Made by a program: the position numbers and the translations under genes. Of a DNA stretch of 64,000 nucleotides, positions 39,939 through 50,268 are shown one piece after another (position 1 is the first letter of the stretch; the number at the start of each line of letters is the position of its first letter). The stretch lies in the NCBI RefSeq assembly GCF_000316625.1, contig NC_019676.1:3924501-3988500 (forward strand). Reading direction: 5' to 3'. The notes below the pieces were generated by a model. It did not search any database. It saw nothing but the letters and a program-made list of their open reading frames with translations, and was not told where the DNA came from. The stretch is from Nostoc sp. PCC 7107 (GTDB lineage Bacteria; Cyanobacteriota; Cyanobacteriia; Cyanobacteriales; Nostocaceae).

Positions 39939-40330
39939 TTGAATGTTTTGGGTTGAGATATTAAAACAGGACTTGATGAGTTGATAGTAGTTGCAAGTAC
40001 AAGAACTCTAGAAGAGGTTGCATAATATTTGGGTAAATATACGGTGGAAAAATTAATATAGCGATAAAGCTTGTACCTACTATCTCCTGTTAATTATTTT
40101 TCCCAAACCAGCAGCATCTTTTACTATTGCTGTAAAAATTTTCTTCACAAGCTATGTCTTTGCTGAAAATTCCCAGCAGCAATAGAAGAATCAGGATTGA
40201 TTACGAATTGAGTAGTCTAATTTACGAAATAAAAAAAAGGATGAGAACCCAAAATTTTTGACTAAGTGTTCTGCACTTTTTCCGCTATAAACCTAAAAAT
40301 ATTGTTTCCTCTATTGAAACTCAGTGGCAA
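39939..40330. other. 392-bp spacer between the two RR-HK genes
   Basis: Lies between the stop of the upstream RR-HK gene (40331) and the start of the downstream one (39938). It carries no ORF of note on either strand. A promoter for the 38640-39938 gene is possible here, since the gap is too long for simple coupling. Confidence 0.4.
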
Positions 40331-41560
40331 TCAGTCATTACCTTGGCGAATAGGAATAGCGATCGCAAATTTAGCCCCTTGTCCCGGTAAAGCATTGACT
40401 TCCAAAGAGCCTCCGTGTTTTTCCACTATGATTTCCCGTGCAATCGCCAAACCTAAACCAGTACCTTTACCTAGGGGTTTAGTTGTAAAAAACTGCTCAA
40501 ACATTCTCTGTTTTACATCAACAGACATACCAACACCATTATCTGCAATCTCAATCAACACAGATTTTTGATCACTTGTTACTGTTGTGCTAATCCAAAT
40601 AGTTGGCGTTGGATCAGCCCCATTTGATTCCAGCTTTTCTATAGCTTCATCGATAGCGTCAATTGCATTAGCTAAAAGATTCATTAAGACTTGATTGATT
40701 TTTCCTACATAGCATTCTACTAAAGGTAATTCACCATATTCTTTAACAATCTCAATAGCAGGTCTTGTTGTTGTCGCTTTAATGCGACTACTTAAAATTA
40801 CTAGAGTGCTATCAATACCTTCATGTAAGTCAACAAGCTGATATTCAGCGTCATCTAATCGAGAAAATAGACGGAGCGATCGCACAATTTGTTCAACGCG
40901 ATCAGACCCTTTCTTCATTGAAGATAAAAGTTGCGGTAAATCTTGCTTGAGAAAATCTATTTCAATCTTCTGAGAAAAAGTTTTGATTTCTGGAATCGTA
41001 AAATTTGTATGAGTTTCATACAACTCTAGTAATTTTAATAAATCTGCGATATACTTCTCGGCATAAATTAAATTCCCAGAAATAAAGTTAATTGGATTAT
41101 TAATTTCATGAGCAATACCCGCAACTAGTTGTCCTAAAGACGACATTTTTTCTTCTTGTGCTAACTTTAGTTGAGTGCGCCGCAGTTCTAAATGCACATT
41201 AATTCTCGCTAATACTTCTTCATGCTCAATTGGTTTAGTAATATAGTCTACTGCTCCCAATTGCAGCCCCTTAACTTTATTTATCGGCTCGGAAAGTGCC
41301 GTCATAAATATAATTGGAATGTCTTTCGTTTTTGAGTTGGCTTTTAGAAGACGACAAGTCTCAAACCCATCTATACCAGGCATCATCACATCTAATAAAA
41401 TTAAATTAGGTATCGCCTCTTCAACTTTTTCTAAGGCACTTTTGCCATTTTTAGCAACAGAAACCCTGTAACCTGCTTGCGTTAATATTTCCAATAATAT
41501 TTTGATATTAAGCGGCACATCATCAACAACTAGAATTGAGTTATTTGGAATATTATTCAT
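40331..41560 (-). CDS. Receiver-histidine kinase fusion (RR-HK), copy 2
   Basis: 409 residues with the same order as its downstream paralog: receiver (about 8-122, Asp57 in LILLDVMMPGIDGFE, Lys109), a short linker, His151 in VAGIAHEINNPINF, and HATPase motifs IADNGVGMS and TGLGLAIAR. No membrane segment. The linker is shorter than in copy 1. It starts 32 bp after the end of the large membrane histidine kinase gene and is probably cotranscribed with it, so it could receive signals from that kinase's relay. Specific targets are unknown. Confidence 0.9.
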   Translation of the reverse strand: MNNIPNNSILVVDDVPLNIKILLEILTQAGYRVSVAKNGKSALEKVEEAIPNLILLDVMMPGIDGFETCRLLKANSKTKDIPIIFMTALSEPINKVKGLQLGAVDYITKPIEHEEVLARINVHLELRRTQLKLAQEEKMSSLGQLVAGIAHEINNPINFISGNLIYAEKYIADLLKLLELYETHTNFTIPEIKTFSQKIEIDFLKQDLPQLLSSMKKGSDRVEQIVRSLRLFSRLDDAEYQLVDLHEGIDSTLVILSSRIKATTTRPAIEIVKEYGELPLVECYVGKINQVLMNLLANAIDAIDEAIEKLESNGADPTPTIWISTTVTSDQKSVLIEIADNGVGMSVDVKQRMFEQFFTTKPLGKGTGLGLAIAREIIVEKHGGSLEVNALPGQGAKFAIAIPIRQGND

Positions 41561-41592
41561 TTTTTGAAATTTTGATTAAAAAATCAGCTTTT

Positions 41593-44346
41593 CTACACTA
41601 AATATGGCTTCAGCATTTCTACAATAGTTTCATCTTCAAAATCTTCTATTAACTTTAAAATTTTATTAGTAAAATTTATATATTTATTATCTAGTTTTTG
41701 AATGCGATCTACTTCTTCTTGGATACCCATAACATAACCTGCTTTAGCTGCTTGATATAAATTCATTAGTTCTATTGCAGGGGGAAAGATTATATCATCT
41801 GAGAAAAACGGCTGATTTGAATTGATATCTTCATAAATCCAATCTAACTTTAAATAAGACTTTATTTGAGCAAATAATTCTTCAGCTTGTACAGGCTTTG
41901 GGAGAAAATCATTACAGCCTGCCGCTGAACTTTGTTGGCGATTTAAACTAAGTACACTAGCAGAAGAAGCAATAATTACTGTTGCTGTAAATTCTGTGCG
42001 GCTACGTAAATCTTGTGTCATTTGCAACCCATTCATTATAGGCATTCCTAAATCAGTAATAATTAAATCTGGTTTATACTCTTGTGCTTTACTAATGCCT
42101 TCTTTTCCATTGAGAGCTTCAATGACACAAAATCCAACTGGTTTGAGTAAATTTACAATCACAGCACGATTATCCACAACATCATCTACAATCAAAATAG
42201 TTTTTTGATTTCCTTTGTATCTAATGATGCGATTGCTACCTTTGTCAAGATGTGGAACCGCAGATGCAGATGAGACACAATCTTTAACTTTTGGTAAATC
42301 TAGATCAAACCAAAATCTACTACCTTGACCATAGTTGCTTTCTACTTGAATTTTGCTACCCATCATTTCCACAATTTGGCAACTTATAGCCAGACCTAAG
42401 CCTGTTCCTTCTGCTTTATGATAACTATCTCCTACCTGTTCAAAAGGCAGAAATATTTTCTGTAATTGCTCTGAGGATATGCCAACTCCTGTATCTTCTA
42501 TTTGGAATCTGATTTTGTGAGATAGATGATTTATGTTCAGTACATCAGAATCAATTACTTCTATACTGAACTTAACTTCACCATTATCTGTAAACTTAAT
42601 CGCATTCCCTAAAAGATTCAGTAAGACTTGGCGTAAACGTTTTTCATCTGCATGAATAACAGTGGGTATTAACTCACTAAGTTTATAAATAAAGCTAATA
42701 TTTTTCTGCTCGGCTTTAATCCGACACATATCATATACACCTAGCAAAAACTCATGAAAATTAAATATATTAGGATATAGTTCTAGTTTATTAGATTCAA
42801 TTTTGGCAATATCTAAAATATCATTAATTAACATTAATAGATGAGAGCCACAATGATAAATAATTTTGATAGCATTTTTCTGTTCAGTACTTGCTTTAAT
42901 ATCGCGTTGGAGAATCTGTGCATAGCCAAGAATGCCATTTAGAGGTGTACGAAGTTCATGACTCATATTGGCAAGAAATTCGCTTTTTGCTTGGTTGGCT
43001 GTATCAGCTGCTTCTTTCGCAGTTTTTAGTTCTTTAGTCCTTAACTCAACACGTTTTTCTAGTTCTTGATTGGTTTTGTCTAAAGCTGTAAAAAAGTCAT
43101 TTAGTTGTCCTGCCATTTGATTAAATGATTGAGACAAAATACTTAGTTCTTTGACACCAGAAATTTCGACTTTTTGGTCAAGATTACCAGAAGCGATCGC
43201 ACTACTAGCCTGAGTTAAATGTAAAATAGGTTGAGTAATCCAACGCGAAGTATATATTCCCAATATCGTTGCGCCCATCAATGCACTCACACACAGCAAA
43301 ATAGTCGTATGACTATTAGCATTGATTTCTGCCATAAAGTCAGTTTCAGGAACAATCACAATCACTAGCCAATCTAATCCTAGTTTGTCTTGCCAAGGTG
43401 TGACTTTCACAAACTGTCTTTCACTTTGAAGTTGTAATGTAAATTGGTGTGTATCCTGAATTTTTTGAAAACTACCAAAATTTTGTTGTAAATAATCAGC
43501 TATACCTTTAATCAAATAACTTTTACTATTAAATACTGATAGCCTATGTGCTTTACCATCAACTACATTATATGGTGCTTCATTAGTTGAAGAAGCTACT
43601 ATTAATCCAGACCTTTCTAAAAGAAATACCTTTCCTTGCTTACCAAATTTTAAATTTTTTAAAAAATCACTAATCTGAGTTAGTAATAAATCAACACTGA
43701 TTACACCAACAATATTGTTAGAATCATCGTATAGCGGATAGCTAGAAGATATAGAGAATATTTCTGGTTTATCTTCCCACTGATAAATTTCGCTCCACAC
43801 TGGTCTACCTATTTTGACAGCATCTGCATACCAAGCTTCTACACGCGGATCATAGTCCTTGATTTCTGTTAACTGATTACGATTTCCTTGATTGTCTGTA
43901 GTATAAACATAAAGTTTACCAATGCGGCTTTTATCAGAAACTTCATTAATTAAAAGCTGACCATTATCTAAACGTTCAACACCAATAAATTCACCTTTAG
44001 GGTTAGCAAAACTAATATAACCAATATTAAACACGCGCATTTGTTTCCAAAAATAGCGACTTGCAAGATCATAGTCTTGTAAATTCAACATTCCTAGCTT
44101 TATGGCCGCTAAATTAACTTGATTAACCTGATGAGGAGTAGCTAAGTATGTATTAAGGCGCTGTTCCACAAGTCCATTTACTTTACTAGTCAACTGATCT
44201 GCAAGGTCATTAACTGCTTTGTGACCGTTTCTAAACGATAAATAACCTACTAGACTAACTGCGGCAAAAGTTTGCAAAACAAAGGGGACAATCAGAATCA
44301 GCCGCAAAGGTAACTTTGAAGAATGCAAAATTCTAAAATGCTTCAT
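41593..44346 (-). CDS. Membrane hybrid histidine kinase with Cache-like sensor
   Basis: 917 residues. The N-terminal helix (about 12-35) and a second near 345-365 flank a periplasmic double-Cache-like sensor (about 40-340; [17 protein letters not shown] and [12 protein letters not shown] are typical). Then come HAMP (367-420), HisKA with His463 in [12 protein letters not shown], HATPase (about 565-680; [17 protein letters not shown]) and a receiver domain (about 706-825) with Asp in LIITDLGMP. The 85-residue tail has no known motif. It senses a small extracellular ligand; the identity is unknown. It heads the minus-strand order HK - RR-HK - RR-HK - surE. Confidence 0.92.
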   Translation of the reverse strand: MKHFRILHSSKLPLRLILIVPFVLQTFAAVSLVGYLSFRNGHKAVNDLADQLTSKVNGLVEQRLNTYLATPHQVNQVNLAAIKLGMLNLQDYDLASRYFWKQMRVFNIGYISFANPKGEFIGVERLDNGQLLINEVSDKSRIGKLYVYTTDNQGNRNQLTEIKDYDPRVEAWYADAVKIGRPVWSEIYQWEDKPEIFSISSSYPLYDDSNNIVGVISVDLLLTQISDFLKNLKFGKQGKVFLLERSGLIVASSTNEAPYNVVDGKAHRLSVFNSKSYLIKGIADYLQQNFGSFQKIQDTHQFTLQLQSERQFVKVTPWQDKLGLDWLVIVIVPETDFMAEINANSHTTILLCVSALMGATILGIYTSRWITQPILHLTQASSAIASGNLDQKVEISGVKELSILSQSFNQMAGQLNDFFTALDKTNQELEKRVELRTKELKTAKEAADTANQAKSEFLANMSHELRTPLNGILGYAQILQRDIKASTEQKNAIKIIYHCGSHLLMLINDILDIAKIESNKLELYPNIFNFHEFLLGVYDMCRIKAEQKNISFIYKLSELIPTVIHADEKRLRQVLLNLLGNAIKFTDNGEVKFSIEVIDSDVLNINHLSHKIRFQIEDTGVGISSEQLQKIFLPFEQVGDSYHKAEGTGLGLAISCQIVEMMGSKIQVESNYGQGSRFWFDLDLPKVKDCVSSASAVPHLDKGSNRIIRYKGNQKTILIVDDVVDNRAVIVNLLKPVGFCVIEALNGKEGISKAQEYKPDLIITDLGMPIMNGLQMTQDLRSRTEFTATVIIASSASVLSLNRQQSSAAGCNDFLPKPVQAEELFAQIKSYLKLDWIYEDINSNQPFFSDDIIFPPAIELMNLYQAAKAGYVMGIQEEVDRIQKLDNKYINFTNKILKLIEDFEDETIVEMLKPYLV

Positions 44347-44987
44347 AATTTTCCCAATGGTGAGAACTTTAAACTACATACCTATAATTAGTTTGCCCAT
44401 TATCTTAGTCTTAATATCATCAGCTATAAATAGCTAATAGCTAATACTACGTAAACCTTCCATAGAAATATGATAAATTCATAATTTTCCTTATGTTCAG
44501 ATATCTTGAAGTACAGCAAATAGCAAGTGTAATTCTCAGGAAATTTCTTAAATTAACTTCAAATATATATCTGTAGAAAGATTTTATTTTGGTTGAGTAT
44601 AATCCTATATATTTTTCTTCGTAAAAAGCTTAGAATATTAAAAGCAACAAATTTAAGTATCTTCAATCTTATGAATGCAAGAGTAATAAATAGAAGTTGA
44701 TTTCCCTGCTTTAAAATAATTGGGAAAATAAAAACTGAGTCTCAAGTTTAAAAAGTTAGGCAGATGACTGACATCAACTAACCAACAATTTTTCGAGTGA
44801 TTGACGAAATTCCATTACAAGAAATAGCCTTGGAGCCAAGCTAACCTTTGCAAAATCATCTTTAAGCTATGCACCTGCAATGAAAGATATATATGCAAAA
44901 TGGCTGTCTTGCTCTACTTTTTAATTCTATTGCAATAGCAATTGGAACGTTAAATATTGCTCGTGATTAACATTAGGGACTAAAAAT
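44347..44987. promoter_or_regulatory. 641-bp divergent control region
   Basis: AT-rich spacer between the kinase gene (leftward) and the CADD-like gene (rightward), holding both upstream regions. I see no supported gene, riboswitch or clear operator. Confidence 0.4.
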
Positions 44988-45716
44988 ATGCAGCAGGTTT
45001 TGGCATTAATTGAAAACAAAAAGCAAGATTTTGCTAAGTTGCCTTTATTCTCTTTTATGCAAAATAAAAGCATACATCCAAAAGACAGACTTAGTTTTGC
45101 TCCAATCATTATTCCCTTAGCTATGGGTTTTGGAGAACTATGCAATCATGTTTTTCGAGAAGAACCAACAACAAACGAAATTCAAGCTTTACTAAATCAA
45201 CATACCTATGAAGAACATTTTCATTGGCAATGGCTGTTAGAAGATATAGAAAAGCTTGATCTGCATCATTGTTCTAAATTAACGGATGCAATGTTATTTA
45301 GTTTTGGTGAAGCAACTTTAAAATCACGCACAGTTTGTTATCAAATCTATCATCATACTTTTCAGGCAGACCCTATCTTTAAGTTCGTAGCAATGCAAGT
45401 GGCTGAAGTTACAGCAAATGTTTTTTTCAATATCTCACAGCCAGTAGCTTTAGAACTTCAAGAAATCACAGGTCAGGACTATCGTTATTTTGGTATGTGT
45501 CATTTGCATGAAGAAGAACATCACCACATGAATACGCCAAATATTGTGAGTTTCTTTCAACAACTAGAACTGAGCGATGAACAAAGGCAGCAAGCTATAA
45601 CCATAGCAGAGTTAACATTTGAAGCTTACACAGAAGCCATGAATTCATGTATGGATTTTGTCTATAAGCAAAATCCTACATGGAATACTAAGATTTTTGC
45701 AGAGTCCGTTAACTAG
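44988..45716 (+). CDS. CADD-like / heme-oxygenase-like diiron protein
   Basis: 242 residues, alpha-helical and soluble. The HFHWQWLLEDIE block (about 76-87, after YEEH) and MCHLHEEEHHHMN (about 173-185) supply clustered Glu and His in the pattern of heme-oxygenase-like diiron oxidases (HDO). A middle GEATLKSRTVCYQIYHH and AEVTANVFFN region gives further candidate ligands (Glu, His). I associate it with the CADD-like DUF3865 family of Nostoc; that is recall, not a search. HDO members include CADD (self-sacrificing PABA synthesis) and UndA. Its chemistry here is unknown. It stands alone, divergent from the kinases. Confidence 0.6.
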   Translation: MQQVLALIENKKQDFAKLPLFSFMQNKSIHPKDRLSFAPIIIPLAMGFGELCNHVFREEPTTNEIQALLNQHTYEEHFHWQWLLEDIEKLDLHHCSKLTDAMLFSFGEATLKSRTVCYQIYHHTFQADPIFKFVAMQVAEVTANVFFNISQPVALELQEITGQDYRYFGMCHLHEEEHHHMNTPNIVSFFQQLELSDEQRQQAITIAELTFEAYTEAMNSCMDFVYKQNPTWNTKIFAESVN

Positions 45717-45780
45717 CAGAATCATTCTGCAATTAGGATTAAGAACTCATGGTGTAGTCAGAAATTACATTTTTTAGTAA

Positions 45781-45813
45781 AAAGGAGATAGTTAAATAAT
45801 AACTATCTCCTTT
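45781..45813. terminator. Bidirectional hairpin terminator
   Basis: Perfect 14-bp stem AAAGGAGATAGTTA / TAACTATCTCCTTT (45781-45794, 45800-45813) with a 5-nt loop, in the 112-bp gap between the convergent CADD-like gene (stop 45716) and GTPase gene (stop 45829). Both strands have pyrimidine-rich exits (TTTCTCTT on plus; TTTTTACT on minus). Confidence 0.82.
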
Positions 45814-45828
45814 CTCTTAATCTTCCAC

Positions 45829-47292
45829 TTAACCAATAGGTTTATCAACACCAACGAGTTCCATCTGCGGTGTTTGTGGCAATAAACGCTTCACGCCGTG
45901 GTTAACAAAACCTTGTAGAAAAACCATCTGCTGATTTTGTTGAAACACTTTTGTTAGGGTTTGGCGCAATTTTTCGAGATTTAAAGTCGTTCCCGAATCT
46001 AATGCTATTTCTTGCTGCTCAAAATACTCAACTAGACTCAACCCTGCTACTCTGGTGAGATAAGCAGCACTAACACCTTGCACTAAACCACCAGCAACAA
46101 AGGTAATGGCGTTACTCTTAAGAACAGTACTCACGGCTTTTGTTGAAAGTTCTACTAAACCTAGTTTCAGCATCAAACTTCCCATTGTGCCAGCTACGGT
46201 TTGTGCCTGTTCTAGAGATAATTTCTGCTGATAGATATTACCTAAGTCGATTACCATCTGGGCATTAATTGCCGCAGTCGCCAGTATATCTAATGCTGGT
46301 ACTGGGTTAGCAAAGGCTGTAGCCGCAGCTATCCATTGATATTGTTCAATAACTGGAGTAGCGCGATCGCACCTACTTCTATTCAACCAGTTTTTAGCTT
46401 CAGCTTTCAGTGCCAAAGCAGTTCTCATGGTGGTTGTCCAGACTAACTTTTGCCCTTGCTGTGCTAAAACGGTATTTAATTGTTGCGTTAGTTGTGCAGT
46501 ATCTGGCGCTGGCTGTTCCATCCATTCTTGTACGGAACCATCATTTTCATGTTTCCGCACTTTGATGGGAATGGGGGAAACCGCGGTGGCTACTACATAG
46601 CCTGGCATTCTTTGTTGTAACGACAGCAACACACTAACACGTTCATCAGTTAAATACTGGTCTTGCTTGTTAAAAACCAGAACTATAGACTGATTTGCTG
46701 CTTTTAACTGTTGTAAGGTTTGAAATTCTGTCTCAGTCAAATCACCGTTTGTTAAAAATAGGACAACATCAGATTTTGATACTTCTGCCAAAACTACTGC
46801 ATCTGAATTGTCAGTTGTTTCTCTAAACAAAGGTGCTGTCTCTTGAAAGTGGAATTTTAGCTGTTTTTCTTGCCAAGCACTAGACTTCAAAACTTGAATT
46901 AAAGTGCTTTTACCAACGGCTTTACCACCAGTAACAGCAATTTTAATTTCTTGTCTGTCTAACTCCGAAGATAAGTAAGCTAATTGTTCTCGCAGTGTAT
47001 TTAAGGATATATGGTTTTCTGCTTCTTGTGCGAGTTGGTTAATGACTGTTTCAGCTTTGACGATCGCACTTTCTGCTGTTGCCCGATCTACAAGTGTACA
47101 ATCTAGTTGTTCTAAACTGATTTTTGGGCGATTTTGTTGCCATAACCACAAGCCACCACCAACAGCCAGGGTACTCAATAAACCAAATTCACCTAGCTGT
47201 ACTATGGAATCATGCCAACTTTGTAGTATCCAAAGGGAAAAGGAAAGTCCTAATCCTCCCACTAAAATAGGTCGTTCTAATTTCACAACCAT
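45829..47292 (-). CDS. Membrane-associated GTPase, DUF697-like
   Basis: 487 residues. A hydrophobic start (VGGLGLSFSLWILQSWH and a second segment near 38-50) precedes the G domain: Walker A GGKAVGKST (122-130), switch region about 155-190 (FRETTDNSDAVVLAEV), and NKQD near 208-211 in VLVFNKQDQY. The C-terminal half has hydrophobic helices (NAITFVAGGLVQGVSAAYL) as in the DUF697/YcjF-type GTPases of cyanobacteria. GTP binding is expected from the motifs; the cellular role is unknown. It converges with the CADD-like gene across a strong terminator. Confidence 0.8.
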   Translation of the reverse strand: MVVKLERPILVGGLGLSFSLWILQSWHDSIVQLGEFGLLSTLAVGGGLWLWQQNRPKISLEQLDCTLVDRATAESAIVKAETVINQLAQEAENHISLNTLREQLAYLSSELDRQEIKIAVTGGKAVGKSTLIQVLKSSAWQEKQLKFHFQETAPLFRETTDNSDAVVLAEVSKSDVVLFLTNGDLTETEFQTLQQLKAANQSIVLVFNKQDQYLTDERVSVLLSLQQRMPGYVVATAVSPIPIKVRKHENDGSVQEWMEQPAPDTAQLTQQLNTVLAQQGQKLVWTTTMRTALALKAEAKNWLNRSRCDRATPVIEQYQWIAAATAFANPVPALDILATAAINAQMVIDLGNIYQQKLSLEQAQTVAGTMGSLMLKLGLVELSTKAVSTVLKSNAITFVAGGLVQGVSAAYLTRVAGLSLVEYFEQQEIALDSGTTLNLEKLRQTLTKVFQQNQQMVFLQGFVNHGVKRLLPQTPQMELVGVDKPIG

Positions 47293-47742
47293 TATTCTCC
47301 GCGCTTTTTGGAAGGTTTTACTTCACTCTAGCCTAATAACTAATGATTTAAAACTCCCCAATAAGGGGAGAAGTAAGCCTACTTTATAGCCTGTTTTAGT
47401 TCTTTGAACAACAGCCTTAGACCATAAGGAGAAGTTTGAGCAATGATTAAGTTTCCAAAACCGCGCTTGAGAGGATGAATAACGGCTGCTTGCTTGGCTA
47501 TAAGTAGCCGTCATGAACTGCGTACAGCAGAACGCATGAAAAAGGGATAATAAAAGGAGCATGGTGTTCTACAGAGTTCGTTCGTTCTTGGTGCGTAAAA
47601 GCCTGTTAAGTAGCCAGAACCAGATACCCGCAAGAACCGGTCACTGTTGCGCCTGTTAAAGAGGAAAGCACGTAAGTCAGATTATGACTCATGGGTATCA
47701 ACAGGACACTGTGCCTTGTCGCCAAGATCAGGTGAGGTAGTT
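47293..47742. other. Structured non-coding DNA upstream of the IS110 transposase remnant
   Basis: 450 bp between the GTPase start and the IS110 frame. It has two hairpins: CTCCCC-AATAA-GGGGAG (47354-47370) and ACGGCTGCTT/AAGTAGCCGT (47482-47491, 47502-47511; one G-U pair). Many IS110 elements carry a long non-coding end that encodes a bridge RNA; the placement fits such an end. The minus-strand ORF at 47323-47562 is not accepted. Confidence 0.45.
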
Positions 47743-48319
47743 ATGGAAATAGTATATTCCCGTTGTGCAGGTCTGGATGTCAATAAAAAGACAGTAGTGG
47801 CTTGTGCAATCACACCCAAATCGAGTGGTGGTTGTCACAAAGAAATTCAAACATTTGGAACAATGACCAGCGAGCGATTTACTACATTTGTCAGATTGGT
47901 TGATGGCAAGGGAATGTACTCACGTAGCGATGGAAAGCACGGGAGAGTATTGGCGGCCAGTATTTAATATCTTGGAACGACTTTCCTCAAAGATTCGCAA
48001 AGGTAATAACAATCTCAGGGTTGGACTTGTGCAAGCGGCTCATGCCGCCACCAGAACCAAAGGTTATCTTGCGGCTCAGTATCGTCGTATTGCCGCCAGA
48101 CGCGGTAAGAAAAGAGCGATAATCGCTGTTGCACATTCGATTTTAAAAATCGCCTACTACTTAATTTTGCGTCAGGAGACTTATCAAGATTTAGGAGGTG
48201 ATTATTTCGATAAACAAAAGCCAGAGGCGACAAAAAAACGTTTAGTTAAACGTTTGCAAAAACTAGGATATGAAGTTTCACTGACTCAGCTAGAAACTGC
48301 GTCGCCAACGCTTGCCTGA
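47393..48319 (+). mobile_element. Degenerate IS110-family insertion sequence
   Basis: Transposase remains define the element; its left and right borders are uncertain (IS110 elements lack long terminal inverted repeats). The body includes the upstream non-coding region and the broken transposase frame. It lies between the GTPase gene and the initiator tRNA gene. Since the transposase has a frameshift and a large internal deletion, the copy is dead; borders were set by the last identifiable coding and structured sequence. Confidence 0.6.
47743..48319 (+). pseudogene. IS110-family transposase, frameshifted and internally deleted
   Basis: The start MEIVYSRCAGLDVNKKTV (47743) contains the first catalytic Asp of the DEDD nuclease. 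Near 47890 the frame changes; homology continues in another frame as THVAMESTGEYWRPVFNILE, with the catalytic Glu. The normal downstream segment with the last two Asp residues is missing: the sequence jumps straight to RVGLVQAAHAATRTKGYLAAQ, part of the C-terminal Transposase_20 region. A full protein would be about 400 residues; here fewer than 200 codons remain. Loss of the Asp pair abolishes catalysis. Frame junctions were located by eye. Confidence 0.82.
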
Positions 48320-48567
48320 TTGAAATAACCTGTCTTTACTTGAGTTCGGATTGTCAAACACAGTCTGTACCGTCATTTTTTCTGCTTAATTTCAGCGCAA
48401 AGTATTTTCAAGTCAGAACTGTGCAAATAAACAGAAGTATGTAACAAAAAGTAAAGTGGCTTGAAAACCTCTTCTCTCCTGCCTTGTCATAACGACAATT
48501 TTTGACACCTACCTACTTATCACCCTTGAACTTTGTATCCATTGACAAATATTTAAACAAAACAAAA

Positions 48568-48593
48568 CCCTGTAGTTTTTTGATTCTACAAGG
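48568..48593 (-). terminator. Terminator-like hairpin downstream of tRNA-Met
   Basis: CCCTGTAG/CTACAAGG (48568-48575, 48586-48593; one mismatch) with a T-rich minus-strand exit (TTTTGTTTTG). It lies 13 nt beyond the encoded CCA end of the tRNA gene. Confidence 0.6.
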
Positions 48594-48606
48594 CCTTGCT
48601 TTTATT

Positions 48607-48683
<77 letters not shown>

Positions 48684-48729
48684 TCGCTCTTGACTTTTCA
48701 AGTATAACTCAAAGTCGAGAGTTTGACAA

Positions 48730-49683
48730 CTATAACAGCGATAATTCTCCAACAACCTCTAAACGCGTATATTTCCCGAAGGTCATAAACTTTTCTGCAA
48801 GGGTTTCTGCGGCACTAGGGCTAATCCAACCCATTTGTTGCAGTAGGTGAATAGCTACGGCATATTTGGCCCGTTTTGCTCCATCCATAACTTTGATTGC
48901 TAATCCCATACCTTCACCAAGTCTACCGATGCACTGTACACCTTCTGCACCAGCTTTACTGACTACTTCTCCAGGCGCTAAACGCATCAATTCAGTATCA
49001 AATTCTCCATCTCCTGCAACCAAGACAGGATGATGAGTCATAGCACGAATAATGCGCTCCATATCCAAATTGCTACTAGAAGCTAGTAGAGCATACAAAG
49101 ATGCCATTTGACCAAGTTGCATGAGATAGGTGGGTACACCGCAGTCATCGTGAGCGCTGATAAATTCTTCAGCCGGCATTCGCAACAACTCTGCGACTTT
49201 GCCTAAAATTAACTGCTGCATGGGGTGCTTGCGGTCTAAGTAGTTATTTAAAGGCCAATGGCGTTGCTGGCAAACTGCTAACATTCCAGCATGTTTACCA
49301 GAGCAATTATATTGCAGCGGACTGCGTTTACCTTGAGGAATCGGGCATTGCAGAGCCGTTGGATCAACATCGGCACGCCAAAGGATGTTAAATACTTGTC
49401 TGACTTGCTCTATAGTTCCTTTATGAGAACTAGCAATAATTGCTAAATCGCGATCGCTCAGATCATAGCGTTCTAGTGTGCCAGTGGTAGTGACAGCTAG
49501 TGCTTGAAAGGGCTTGAGCGCTGAACGGACAAATGTCGCGGTTTCAGCGTTACCCGCAACGGATAAAACCCGCCCCCTGTCATCGCATACAACAGCTTGG
49601 ACTATATGCCGCGATTCAATGATGCCTTCCCGTAGTAGCCGGACTTCCAGTACTGTGGCTTGAGTTCGTTTTCCCATTGTCAT
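48730..49683 (-). CDS. Asparaginase II family protein
   Basis: 317 residues of the Asparaginase_II (PF06089-like) family: start MTMGKRTQATVLEVRLLREG, IIASSHKGTIEQVRQVF, NCSGKHAGMLAVCQQ and ISAHDDCGVPTYLMQLG (catalytic-type Asp/Asp/Cys context), then VAGDGEFDTELMRLAPG. Family members hydrolyse asparagine to aspartate and ammonia. It follows rsfS and the CGLD27 gene on the same strand. Substrate in cyanobacteria is not well tested; cyanophycin-derived asparagine metabolism is a guess. Confidence 0.85.
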   Translation of the reverse strand: MTMGKRTQATVLEVRLLREGIIESRHIVQAVVCDDRGRVLSVAGNAETATFVRSALKPFQALAVTTTGTLERYDLSDRDLAIIASSHKGTIEQVRQVFNILWRADVDPTALQCPIPQGKRSPLQYNCSGKHAGMLAVCQQRHWPLNNYLDRKHPMQQLILGKVAELLRMPAEEFISAHDDCGVPTYLMQLGQMASLYALLASSSNLDMERIIRAMTHHPVLVAGDGEFDTELMRLAPGEVVSKAGAEGVQCIGRLGEGMGLAIKVMDGAKRAKYAVAIHLLQQMGWISPSAAETLAEKFMTFGKYTRLEVVGELSLL

Positions 49684-49767
49684 GGGTTAAAATTTATCTC
49701 TTTTTATTATTTGTCACTATGCCATTTGTTTTTTACTCTTGACCAAGGACTAATGACCAATGACTAT

Positions 49768-50268
49768 TTAAAACAAATGCCAAACTATAGTACCAATTAG
49801 GTACATTCCCGCCAAGCCAGCAAAGGTAAATTGTAACCGTTGGAGAATTGGCTTAATTTCATAAGTCACAATCAAGCGATCGCGAGTTAAAACTTCTTGA
49901 GGTTTTACCCAGGTTTGACCATCATACCAGCCTGACTCTTCATAAAATACAGTCTTGCTGTAGAGGCGATCGCGGATATAACGCCAGCCTAAGTACATAC
50001 GCACTAATACGAAAATTATACCCAGACTTGCACCGGCGGCTCCACAAAGGAAAAAATGCGCCGCATACTTTTGTGGTGGAAAGCTGGCTGCGGCTACTGG
50101 CGCTGAGACTAGCCAGGAATAACCCCAAATCCAGGCGATGTTCGTGATGTATTCCCGCCAATTTAACGTGCAATCACGAAATAGCCAGGCAGTTTTTAAT
50201 TCTTCGTACTCATTAAGTGGTTGTTGGTCTGTGGGAACCGGGCAATTGGAAACCGAAGACCTCATCAT
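49768..50268 (-). CDS. CGLD27/DUF1230 membrane protein
   Basis: 166 residues with two membrane helices ([18 protein letters not shown] and [20 protein letters not shown]) and a third near the C-terminus ([20 protein letters not shown]). Motifs [19 protein letters not shown] and [17 protein letters not shown] mark the CGLD27 family conserved in cyanobacteria and chloroplast lineages; in plants it is linked to plastid iron or stress traits, not a known reaction. Its ATG overlaps the rsfS stop by 4 bp, so it is translationally coupled. Confidence 0.88.
   Translation of the reverse strand: MMRSSVSNCPVPTDQQPLNEYEELKTAWLFRDCTLNWREYITNIAWIWGYSWLVSAPVAAASFPPQKYAAHFFLCGAAGASLGIIFVLVRMYLGWRYIRDRLYSKTVFYEESGWYDGQTWVKPQEVLTRDRLIVTYEIKPILQRLQFTFAGLAGMYLIGTIVWHLF

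Noticed and set aside
47323-47562. Minus-strand ORF of 79 codons upstream of the IS110 remnant
   Set aside because: Overlaps the IS non-coding end with its hairpins; no ribosome site and no similarity to a known family.
48015-48233. Minus-strand ORF inside the IS110 transposase remnant
   Set aside because: Antisense shadow of the transposase C-terminal region.
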